Of a stretch of 64,000 nt of DNA, positions 14,251 through 23,634 are shown in pieces. The position numbers and the translations under genes are program-made. The notes under the pieces are model-generated. The model had not been told where the DNA came from and made no database searches. It worked only from the letters and a program-made list of their open reading frames with translations. Location of the stretch: contig WMCF01000035.1 in NCBI GenBank assembly GCA_009792885.1, positions 2,279,917-2,343,916 on the forward strand. Reading direction: 5' to 3'. This stretch comes from Eremophila alpestris peregrina. Lineage: Eukaryota > Chordata > Aves > Passeriformes > Alaudidae. Every line of letters begins with the position of its first letter. Positions within the stretch are counted from its first letter, which is position 1.

Positions 14251-15692
14251 CCATTATTTAAAAGCCAATCCCTCTTATTGTGATGCATTTCTTACTTAAT
14301 AGGAACAATTACATTACTTACCCTAATTCAGCAAAATATCTGAACTGTCACCTAGATTCCATTATGTGCTTTTGTCTTTTGCTGAATATGGATGATTTTA
14401 AACATATGCCTAAAAGACTTATTGAATGAGAGACTCTTGGAACAGGGGTTAATGCTGTTTGCAAGCTTTATGTTACTAAAAATCTAGAAAAGATTGAATT
14501 TGGTTTAATATTTCAGTGAAAAATGGTATAAGGCAGAATGCCAACAGGAGATGCATTAATAATCCATAAACCTGTGGTAGCCAACTAATTTGGGACATTA
14601 TAGGAAATCTTGGCTGTGTGCTGCCAATATTTCTAACATGAGTTTCCATCAATAAGTGCAGGAAATACTAAACTGAGTTATTAATCTGCAAGGAAGAAAC
14701 TAAAATTTAAAGAGATCTGATTTCTGTTCAGGAAGAACTTTTAAGCATTAAATTTTAATCCAGTGTATTTAAAAAAACAAAAAAGGGCTCTATATTTTTA
14801 CTCTGAATTCTGCAGAATGTTTTCACATTACTAATTAGTGGCACAATGTCAGAAATCTTTCATTAGAGAGAGTCTTTTTCCTTCCGTTTCTGCCACATCT
14901 CTCTATTTCTGACTGGAAGCTTTTGCATAATGATTGAATATGTATTTACTGTTACAACTAATTCTAAGTATCATGATGAATGTACATGCTGAATTACCCA
15001 GCTTCCTGCTTGCCTTGCAGTTTTCAGAAAACTCTACATTATTTGGTAGAAATTTCATCTGTGTGAAATCCCATGAGAAGCTTGCTGATAGGAGGCAATT
15101 GGACCAAGATTGGAGCAAGAATTGATGATTTTAAAAAAATCTTCCTATGTAGTTTTATTAATTTTATCCTTGAGCTTCCATCTTGCCATAGCAAAATTTT
15201 CTTTTAGTGGATTCTGCAGTGCTAATCTCCTTGGAATTTAGTGATTGTCATGCCCAAAGTAGATATTAAGTGTGACATTCCAGAAAGGATTATCACCTTC
15301 TGTCACCCAGCTGAGCAGGAGCTATGACTAGCACTTTTCCAAGAAACAAGGGACAGATGAGGCATTTGAAATTTAAAGTCCTGCTGCACCATCACCACTG
15401 GAAAGTGAGGAGGAACTTTCTGTCAACATCTGCAGGCAGCAGAACCTGGAGATACCTCCAGGGGTAGGTTGTGCCCTTTCCAGCATTTGTATTCACAGCA
15501 AATGAATGGGAAAATTGTGATGTTTGTTACCAGTTGTTTGTGTTCTTGATCTGTATATGACTTGTCAAAGAAATAATATACTCTTCCCAGCTTGATCTGA
15601 AATAGCAACATCTAGGGCAAAGATACTGTGATACATTGCACTGTGAATGTAATAGTGCTCATTTCATGAAGCTTAGAGAGTTTTATGGTTTC
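14251..15692. other. AT-rich non-coding stretch
   Basis: No gene, RNA or identifiable repeat was seen. Open frames here are short, overlap on both strands and lack protein-like composition. Confidence 0.6.
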
Positions 15693-15890
15693 CAGCAGGG
15701 GTACCCAAACGATGCCTCCAGCTGCATGTGGCCTGCTAGACCAATTTGTCCATCCTCTGCTCTGCTTCTGGCTGCTCCCTTCCCCAGGAGCCCCTCCAGT
15801 GCTGGCACTGAGCGTGCTGCAGCCCTGGATTGTTCTGGCAGTGACAGCCTGTTCCTGGCTAGTCTTTCTCCCATGAGCCCTTCAGGAATG
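15693..15890. mobile_element. Possible hAT-type DNA transposon remnant
   Basis: The block opens with caggggtacccaaac, followed by a stretch reminiscent of the ends of hAT (Charlie-like) elements, which commonly carry CAGGGGT plus a GGCC/GCATGTGGCC-rich segment. It is much GC-richer than its flanks. I cannot find the opposite terminal inverted repeat or an 8-bp target duplication. The assignment rests on remembered similarity. The alternative is an unrelated GC-rich conserved or repeat segment. Confidence 0.3.
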
Positions 15891-15937
15891 GGCAAAGACT
15901 TCGCTGTGTAAATGTGCTATAATGTTAACACTTCAAT

Positions 15938-15962
15938 TCTGGACGTGCTGCTCGTGTCCAGA
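15938..15962. other. Short hairpin just inside a splice donor
   Basis: TCTGGAC (15938-15944) and GTCCAGA (15956-15962) are perfect 7-bp inverted arms around an 11-base loop. On the minus strand the hairpin starts 10 bases into the intron that follows the 15972-16067 exon, close enough to affect U1 access if the exon is real. Confidence 0.35.
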
Positions 15963-15971
15963 TCAGCTCAC

Positions 15972-16067
15972 CATGCTGAGGATGTGCTGTAGGTCTGCCT
16001 GCTCCTCGGAGAGCTCCATCAGGCCAGAGCTGACTGCTGCAGGGACAGGCAGGGTGCTCCAGTACTC
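15972..16067 (-). CDS. Candidate internal coding exon (96 bp, 32 codons), gene not recognised
   Basis: On the minus strand a pyrimidine-rich acceptor ending cttctcttcccaaatcag leads into a 96-bp GC-rich block that ends ATG before the donor GTGAGC. The length is a multiple of three, so skipping it would keep frame. The more plausible frame begins EYWSTLP and ends MELSEEQADLQHILSM, which looks like an amphipathic acidic helix. A second frame is open but rich in Pro, Cys, Gly and Ala. I do not recognise the protein. The contrast in base composition with the surrounding AT-rich DNA supports a coding exon, but the GC-rich repeat-like block only about 80 bp away could explain part of it. The next candidate exon downstream on this strand is 4977-5037. 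Confidence 0.5.
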
Positions 16068-17344
16068 CTGATTTGGGAAGAGAAGGAAAGCTCAACTTTC
16101 TAGCAGCATATTCATTGTCCTCCTTTGCCATTTTGAAAATGCAAATTCTAATGCAGTGCTTGAAATTTTCAAAACCATTTAAGTTTTAATTGTAGTAGTT
16201 CTTAAGGCATTCAATGCAATAATATCAAGGTCAGTATCACTAAGAATGCAAATAATGAAGATTTAAAACAATCAAATCGATAAATGGTAAAAATTGCATA
16301 TGGAATGAAAACAAATGTTGATTTATATAAAACTTGGACCAGTTCTTTTGCTAAAGATTTTTTTGGTAAAAATTCCCAAATTATAATCAGAATATTTGAA
16401 GGAACCTTCCTCAGTCTTGAAAATACCTTGGGTATGTAAGAAATTTATAATACCATGGCATCATTTGAAACAAGAGAAGTTCTTGACTTTTTCCTGGTAC
16501 TTTTTGCACTATTATCATAGTAAAAAAAAAAAAAAAACCTTTTAACTACTATTTGGGGTTTCACTTGGCTTCACGTTTTTGGTGTCGGGGAAATATTTAT
16601 TTCTCAGTTACAGTGCAAATGTTTACTGTAATGATAAGGGTAATTTCAAATATGTCCTTTATACAGTACCATGAAAAACAAGTTGGCTGTTTAGTACAAT
16701 GATCAGTACAATTATGAAAGGAAATTATATTCGTAGTGGATTTTAAGTTTGGTAATAAACATAAATAAGTTTAGGTTTAGAACACTTAAGAAGTTAGTTA
16801 TTCTCTTGGTATGTTTTGTGCTTAAAACACACTTGGTCCTCCAGCTACGGTGTTGAGTCCTAGTCCACAGGAAAAACTTGGGTGAAGAACTTTGAGGTCT
16901 TGGTGAAATAAGAAATGAAAATTTATCTTCAGCGCTAAATATTGAGCTGTTTGGTTGGGGGGGGAGGGGAGGGGATTTGCTTGTCTGTTTTGTTGGGGTT
17001 TTTTGAGTTTTGGTGGCTTCCCCCACCTCCCCCCATAGGGATCTGTTAATCTCAGGGGTTTTTGTGGTCTAAACTGTTATCAGTTCTGCTGTGCAGTTCA
17101 TTCTGTCATTCATTCCTCAGGATTTTTAGAAAACTGCTGGAGGGGTTGATAAGTGATCAAATATTAGTAAAAGGCTTACAACAGATACTTCAGTAAAGGT
17201 AACTTGTTAGCTGCAAATATGAAAAAATAAGTCCTCCATTTCACTAATAATTTTTTCCTCTTTCAAGTAACGATGCCTACAAAAGATCCAATCTATGAAG
17301 CATTTCATAAAATACTCAAAAGTCTACCTTAAAGTCTAACACAG
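16068..17344. other. Non-coding stretch upstream of the candidate exon
   Basis: No gene was seen. It contains a 16-base A run (16522-16537) and a G-rich run (16957-16974), followed by a T/G-rich segment and a C-rich segment up to about 17035. Confidence 0.6.
16957..16974 (+). other. G-quadruplex motif
   Basis: A run of eight G, then A, four G, A and four G. This can supply four G-tracts with one-base loops, which fits a stable intramolecular quadruplex on the plus strand. A C-rich tract follows at about 17022-17034. Confidence 0.5.
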
Positions 17345-17906
17345 TGTCCTGGTTTTGGCTGGAAGAGAGTTAATTTTTTTCCTAGCAGCTGATTCAGGGC
17401 TGTGTTTTGGTTTTAGTATGAGAATAATGTTGATAACACACTGATGTTTTAGTTGTTGCTCAGTGGTGCTTACTCTGAGTCAAGGACTTTCTCAGTTTCC
17501 CCCTGTGCCAGTGAGGAGGTGCAGAAGAAGCTGATAGAAACAGCCAGGACAGCTGAAGTGGCACAGGGGTGTTTCATACCATGGAATGTCCTGCTCAGTA
17601 TTGAAACAGGGAAGAAGTTGGCCAGGAGGGGCTGACCCCTGCAGGGGCATTTCATACCATGGAATGTCCTGTTTGGTATAGAAGCAGGGAAGAAACTGGC
17701 TGGGCATGATCCAGAGGTTTTATCCCTCTCTCCTCTCTTCATTACTATTTTTCTCATATCTGACTTTATTTCAGCTACTAAAGTGTTGTTATCTCAACCC
17801 CTGGGTTTTACCTTTATTTTTTTCCCCAGTTCTGCTCCCCATTGCACAAAGGGGAGGGAGGGGATGCCTGGGGGTACTTAGCTGCTGGCTGGGGTTAAAC
17901 ACAACA
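17345..17906 (+). mobile_element. Solo LTR of an avian endogenous retrovirus
   Basis: The element starts TGTCCTGG and ends with ACA, matching the overall form of a common songbird ERV LTR: opening tgtcctggttttggctgg, a conserved segment about agtatgagaataatgttg, a polyadenylation-side segment ending in ttatctcaacccc, and a closing gctggggttaaac. No gag, pol or env-like sequence lies on either side, so this appears to be a recombined solo LTR. Flanking five-base sequences (CACAG and CCTAG) match only partly, so a target-site duplication is not clear, which fits an old insertion. Open frames inside it are accidental. I recall this type from zebra finch repeats but cannot assign the exact family. 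Confidence 0.8.
17564..17719 (+). repeat. 78-bp tandem duplication inside the LTR
   Basis: Positions 17564-17641 and 17642-17719 are diverged direct copies. Both carry ttcataccatggaatgtcct and a following AAACAGGGAAGAA-like or GAAGCAGGGAAGAAA-like segment. The duplicated part includes the region where this LTR type normally has its TATA-like element (17596-17606, and 17675-17683 in copy two). Confidence 0.8.
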
Positions 17907-20114
17907 CCTAGTGTGCATGCTAAAAGTTAGACTGGGTTCTGAAGCAAATGAAATAGCACAAGTCTTTACAGTAAGATAAAAATGTAAATTTCATAAAAGA
18001 GCATCAATACAAACATTGATCTCCTGTCTATATTCTGGTAATTGCTGAGGCAAACGTGTCTTACCATTTGGATTACAGCTTTCACAGGCTTGCTGTAATC
18101 ACTGGAACAGAGTAATGACTTCATCTCCCTAAGGAGTTATCCCATTGTAGTTTACTGAGAGATGTTAGGTATTTACCCACATGGCATACAGCATGAAATT
18201 CAAATTGAGGAATGAAAGAGATGTGATTCAATCCTCTACTACCTTCTGCTGGATGCAATTCCCAGAACAACAGTGCACACAAAGCTAGTAGTAAGATAAC
18301 TTAAGTCAAATCGTGATATTATGTGCTTCCTGCTAGAATGCTTGGATATCATTAAGATGAAAAAGAACTGAGTGTGAATTGGCTATTGAATTCTTAACTT
18401 GGATCCAAAGGAAAAGTTGAAATAGATGATGGGAACATGAGTGGATCATTTTGTGAAATCCCAGATGCTCTCTAAATCTGCTGCACTCTTGTCCATATGC
18501 CTATTTCAATATTTCTGAATGCCACAGTAGTGCAAACTGCACTCTTTAGTCATGGACCCTTTAGATTTTCCCCAAAACCTTTTGTTTTGATGGCATTTGC
18601 TTAGTCCTGTCCTGTAGCTCTGCTTCTCTCTTTGTCTCTGCTAAATCCCATGCTAATTCTATCTTTTATCACTTGGCATCCTAATCTTTAATTCAATATT
18701 TGAGTGATGCTAGGAGCTCCTTAAGATATTTTTTTATTGTGGGGAACATTATTTGTCAGGCCATAGGAGTACCAAGCAGACAAAAATAATATTGAAATGA
18801 ATACAATCTAAAATTTTAGGAAAAAGTGAATGGTGTCAATAGATGCCCAGAGACCACCCTGGAAAGTGCATGTTTGTGTCATGACACCCACCAGTATATG
18901 TGAGAGTAAACAGGAAAATTAGAAGTTCACAATATGATAGGACAGGAAAATACAAGCATATGAGTTAGGGACTGGATGTATGTAACTCTTGCTTTACCAT
19001 CTGTACATGGAAATCCAAGTGTTGTAATAACTGGAGTAACTTCTTTGAGAAGTAGCTGTAGCCTCTTGGGAGTTCAATATGTGATAATGAAAATGGTCTA
19101 ATGTCTAGGAAAATTGCCTTTGCAGGAATAGAAGAGTTAAATAAAAGATAATTTTTAGTATTATATTTTTTAGTTTTGTCTCTGCTAAGTAACAAGAGCA
19201 TGGGTTGGATGGCAGGGCAGTCCATCTGTGAATAATTAAGTACTGTATATATGCACAGAAGAATCATCCACATCTTTCAATACTGATGAATAGCTGAAGA
19301 GTAGAATGCAATGAATAAAATAAAAATTATATCCAGAAACATATGGGGAGTAAGTGGAAAAAAAAAATAAAGCAGGGCCTACCAGACAGAACTCTTGAAG
19401 AAAGGTGAAAATAATGTGTATCACTGGCCAAAAAAGGATCTGTAACTGTCTAATGAAAGGAGACAGAATTATCACTGGGATGGTTGTCTCTGGTATGTAA
19501 AATGAGCAAATGGAAGGAAATTGAGTGATGTCAAGGCAGAAGCTGAGTACTGGGAAAAGCTGTAATGATATTACCTGGAGAAAAGCCTTCAAATTTGGTT
19601 ACAGAACTTTACATTGAAATGGACTTCTGCCATCAAAGGTCAGTAAGTAAGAAGAGGGAATTCAGAGCTGACCACTTAAATGCCTGAGACATTACAGAGA
19701 GATTTGAGAAATTACTTATAGTTACTATCTTTGGCTAAGCAGTGAAAAGAAACAGGAATACCTTTGCCAATCCATAGAAATGCAATAAATGTTGGTGAAA
19801 GCATTGAAAGGTAAAAGTTTTTTTCACTTTTGCTGTAATTCAGCAAACCACCAACAAATTCCTTTTAATTTTTATGTTTTTTTAAATTTTAATTGAAAGT
19901 TCCCTCTGGTTCTTTGAGGTGGATTTGAAATTTTTAGATGTCATCAATTGGTGTGAATAGAAGGCTTAGTATAATAATTTAGTATTATATTAGAAATAGT
20001 AACATGAAAAAATTAATACAAATTCTATACCAAAGCTTATTGTGGGTAAGGGTGGAAGTTTTATGCTCTGTTATGGTAAAGTTCGTACAGAGCTTTTTTT
20101 CTTGCATAGAATTA
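17907..20114. other. AT-rich non-coding stretch
   Basis: No gene or named repeat was recognised. Two overlapping minus-strand open frames between 18965 and 19592 are hydrophobic because the plus strand is A/G-rich there. They have no recognisable domain and are treated as chance. Confidence 0.55.
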
Positions 20115-20208
20115 GAGCTCTGGGATGGCCCTGCCTGAGCAGGGAGGTTGGGGTAGATGACCCCCCCGTAGTTCCTTCAAACCTGACCCATTCTGTGAGT
20201 CTGTGATT
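20115..20208 (+). mobile_element. CR1 LINE 3' tail (5'-truncated)
   Basis: The sequence ggatggccctgcctgagc, then ggttggggtagatgac, then ccttcaaacctgacccattc, ending in tctgtgagtctgtgatt, is the standard 3' end of avian CR1. Only about 95 bp is retained and no coding part remains. Confidence 0.8.
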
Positions 20209-21619
20209 ATCATCCCTGTCTTCACCCTTCAGATCTTCCACTCCATTTCAATTTATCCCTAATAACCATGACACACTGACAAAATAAGAATTGAGTTACC
20301 AAAAGGTATTGCACTTTCTGTCGTGCCTATTTCAAGCTTTCTGCTTTATCTGGAGGCAGATGGAAACATAGAGATTAAAAAGAAACTTCCAAAAACCCCT
20401 AAAAATCTAATTCTAACTAAAAAGAAACAGGAAAATAAGCATGCTCCAAAGTCTTCTTTGGAAAACTTAGGACTTCTATTTGCCCATCCACAGACTGATC
20501 TAAAGCTGTATATGTGGTAAAATGCAGTAAAAATATTTTTTTAATGTCTTCTTCTATATTTTTGACATCTGAGTTCTATCCTGCCGGTGCCAGTGTGTTT
20601 TCAGCTGTGCCAAAAGTGAGCAGATCTGGGTTTCCTTTGTAACATCAAAACAAAGACATTTATCATGAACATTTATCATGGGGCAGCCAACCAGATGGTT
20701 TGGTATTTTAGAGGTGAACTGTTTCGGTCTTGTTTAGCTCATGTGATCTTTCAGTTCTAGAAAACTGTATCAGCTGCTCACTGTAAAGGCTTTTTTTTTT
20801 CCTTCTCCTTTTCAGTAATGCAAAAAACATTAATATAACACCGATGTGGCATGGATTGCCATTTTAGAAAGGAAACCAAGTCACAAGCAGCTCTGCTGAT
20901 TGCATTCCAATTCTAATGTGACCTCCTGTTGCTTTGCATTGAAGCAGCATTCATTTCAGACACATGCTGATAAACAACATGCACAATAAATGACCTTTTA
21001 GAAGGGGCAATTGCAAGACTCAAGTTTGGAATTTTTGCTCATACCAAAAGCATTTCTTTTGCCAAGTCTGTAGCATTAGGCCAGAAGGAATGCATTTCAT
21101 TATACAGAGACCAGACTTACTGGGAACAGAGCCTTGTGAGCTTTGAAATGTTTTCATTCAAACTATATTCAGATTTCAAGTCATTAATGATTATGGTATA
21201 GACTAGCCAGTGTAAGGAGACAAATGAAAGTCTGTACTCCTCTCTCTTTTCTTACTTAAGTTTGAACACTCTTTAGCTGTTTGTGTGTTTTGGTTCTTAC
21301 TGCCAAGGAAGATGAAAATGCTTATTTGACCCTGAGTTGTAAATCAGTCTGGAAATCTGAAGAAAAGACTGTTTCCCATGAAATGCCTAATACTTCCTGG
21401 GGCTTGTCAAAGTGGAAGTATCCTGGCAGTATCTTTGCCTGGATTATTTTGTACTTTGGATTCTGGTCATTGAATGACTAAACAGCACAGAGACAAGAGG
21501 AGAAGCAGGTATTTCTTCCCTGGCATCTGAATTACTTTAAGGGAATTTTCAGAGTTTATGCAGGATGTACAGGAACCAAGGCAAGGTTTACAGCAACAGG
21601 TGTTACAGCAACAACAGCA
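20209..21619. other. AT-rich non-coding stretch
   Basis: Nothing recognisable beyond short chance open frames and homopolymer runs. Confidence 0.55.
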
Positions 21620-21682
21620 ATCCCTTTTATTAGACCAAATGATGTTTAATGTTGGACACATACGCCCTTCTTTAGGTCTGTT
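21620..21682 (-). repeat. Ancient interspersed repeat tail, copy 1
   Basis: Read on the minus strand this contains cctaaagaagggcgtatgtg followed by tttggtctaataaaaggg. That pattern resembles the 3' part of an old amniote repeat, with a CTGAAGAAGGG-type hairpin start and a GTCTAATAAA-type tail. A second copy lies in opposite orientation at 21758-21850. I cannot name the family. Confidence 0.45.
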
Positions 21683-21757
21683 GTCAGCCACAAAACATAT
21701 CTGTTTGATCATCTGACAGAAATGAATAAAACACACAAGGGCTGTGAGGAACAGCAA

Positions 21758-21850
21758 GCCTGAAGAAGGGCATACCTGCCCAAAAGCTTGTCCATCTCTT
21801 TTTTCTTCATTAGTTACTCTAATTAAATCAATTACTTCCTGCTATAAATG
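21758..21850 (+). repeat. Ancient interspersed repeat tail, copy 2
   Basis: It begins gcctgaagaagggcatacct, carries a short GGGC/GCCC stem then aaaagcttgtcc, and continues to cattagttactctaattaaa. This resembles the same old amniote tail as copy 1 and is more complete, since it keeps the AAAGCTTGT segment. The two copies are head-to-head, with starts about 75 bp apart. A SINE with a conserved hairpin-type tail is one possibility. Confidence 0.5.
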
Positions 21851-23440
21851 ATTGGCCTAGAACATTACACTTGCCTGTTCCACAACCATGCTACTGTTGG
21901 AATGGTGACATGTAAGTGAAAGACCAAATCTGATTCTTTCCCCCTGCTTCTCCTTCTGCCCTTAATTTCACCTGATTAATTGTTCTCTAATTTTCTCTTC
22001 TTATTCTGGTGTGCTCAGTACTCTGATGGATACAATTTATCAGCCTTGCAATATATCCCAGACACAATCCACAGTAAAAATGGGACTCTTGGCTTGGGTG
22101 GTTCTTTGTATAGACTAGAAATTAAGGAAGGTATGAAGTCTAAAAGAATTCATCTCTAAACTGAGATGAATGTGGCCTTAAGGTATTCCTTCTCTTTTTT
22201 ATATCCAACAATTGGATTTATAGAATCTTGATAAGTGGCATCAGGCAATGAAAATAATCTGGCAGCAGACAAATTTGTAGTGTCTTTATAGGTGGTATTG
22301 AATTTTCTTTTTTGTTTTTTGTAATTACTTGTCTTTACAATTGAGACTATGTAGTTCAATTAAAACCAGTGTCGTTTTTATTAAAAATTAAATGAAAGGT
22401 TTATGGTAAAAAGTTTAGTTTAATGGATCTATTACTATAAATGGTGACTGGAAATATGGAAAACGAGTATCAAACTTGTCTTTTTCCTGCCATCATCTCT
22501 GCTTGGGAAACAAATCAAGAGCAGATTGATACATTCTGCAGTTGTCACTCTTCACTCAGCATATCCAGTCTTGCTTACCATTTGGTGATGGGTAAAGACA
22601 ATCATCTATTTTAGGCCTAAAACCCCTGAGCAACAGCCCTTCCAACTTCATGTCTCATGCTTTGTTTGTGAAGTAGCTGAAGTCCGTGGGATTTTTCCTG
22701 CTTTCTCTTGGATTTCTTGGCTCTTTCTCAGTGGGAAGCTTTTGCCATACAATTTTTAACTGCGTTCAGGTTTATGTTTGTGCTGGCCATACCAATCCCA
22801 TTATCTTTTAAAAGTAGTTCACCTCTTATTAGAATACTGAGTTTCAAATCTGTAAATGCTTTTATTTCAAAATCTCTTTTTGACAGTATTTATCCAGTTG
22901 CAACTCTGCAGTGTTCACAATTATTTGTTCCCCCAAGCCCCACTATTTATTTTTTTCTGATTTTCAAAGAAATTTGTCATGTGAATTGAGTCTCAACTTG
23001 CCTATGAGACTGCAGAATTGCACACAATGTTAGATCATATTCTATGCAGTCAACAGAAATTAAATCTGTTTGTAATCAAAATTACTTCATAGCTCTCCAG
23101 ACTGCTTAGGCCTTCTTATAAATTCTGTGGTCTTGGGGAGTAAAGTAATGCTGTAAAATATGTTGCTAGATCAGAACCAGCATGAGACTGATTAATCAGA
23201 AAAAAATGTGTAATTCTTTTTTTGGAACAAATATGGATGAATTGATAATGCATTTCTGTAGGTAGGCTGTGTAACTTTTAATAAGTCAGAGCTTCATTTT
23301 GATCTTAGTGTTCAAGGACCAATTTTTTTACTTAGAAGAGTTATTGACACTTCACTACTGTTTACATGTCTTAAATCTCATTGGCTACCTCTTGTCTATC
23401 AGATCTACTTTAGTAAAAGATTGTTCTTTTAGATGAATTT
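21851..23440. other. AT-rich non-coding stretch
   Basis: No gene or repeat recognised. Open frames are short and without domain-like features. Confidence 0.55.
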
Positions 23441-23634
23441 TAGAATTGCAGAATAGCCTGACTAGGAAGGGACACATCAGGATCATTGAGTCCAGCTCCT
23501 GGCCCTGCCCAGGGCACCCCAAGAGTCACACCCTGTGCCCGAGGAGACAAACACAGCCTGAGCTCTGTCAGGCTGGTGCTGTGCCCACTGCCCTGCTCCA
23601 GTGCCCAAACACCCTCTGGGGGAAGGACCCTCTC
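23441..23634 (-). mobile_element. CR1 LINE 3' fragment (5'-truncated), minus orientation
   Basis: The plus strand starts tagaattgcagaatagcctg and then gives ggaagggacacatcaggatc, tccagctcctggccctgccc, gagctctgtcaggctggtgc and ccaaacaccctctgggggaa. In this order it is the reverse complement of the terminal part of avian CR1. The GC-rich open frames here on both strands belong to the repeat and are not genes. Confidence 0.85.

Noticed and set aside
17453..17757. Open frames of 60-95 codons on both strands
   Set aside because: They lie inside the solo LTR and its internal duplication. LTRs of this type do not encode these.
18965..19592. Overlapping 118- and 102-codon hydrophobic minus-strand open frames
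   Set aside because: Hydrophobicity follows from A/G-rich plus-strand composition. No start context, domain or splice structure supports a gene.
21467..21757. 96-codon minus-strand frame with clustered cysteines
   Set aside because: The cysteines come from an ACAGCA-type low-complexity run on the plus strand, and the frame runs across an ancient repeat copy.
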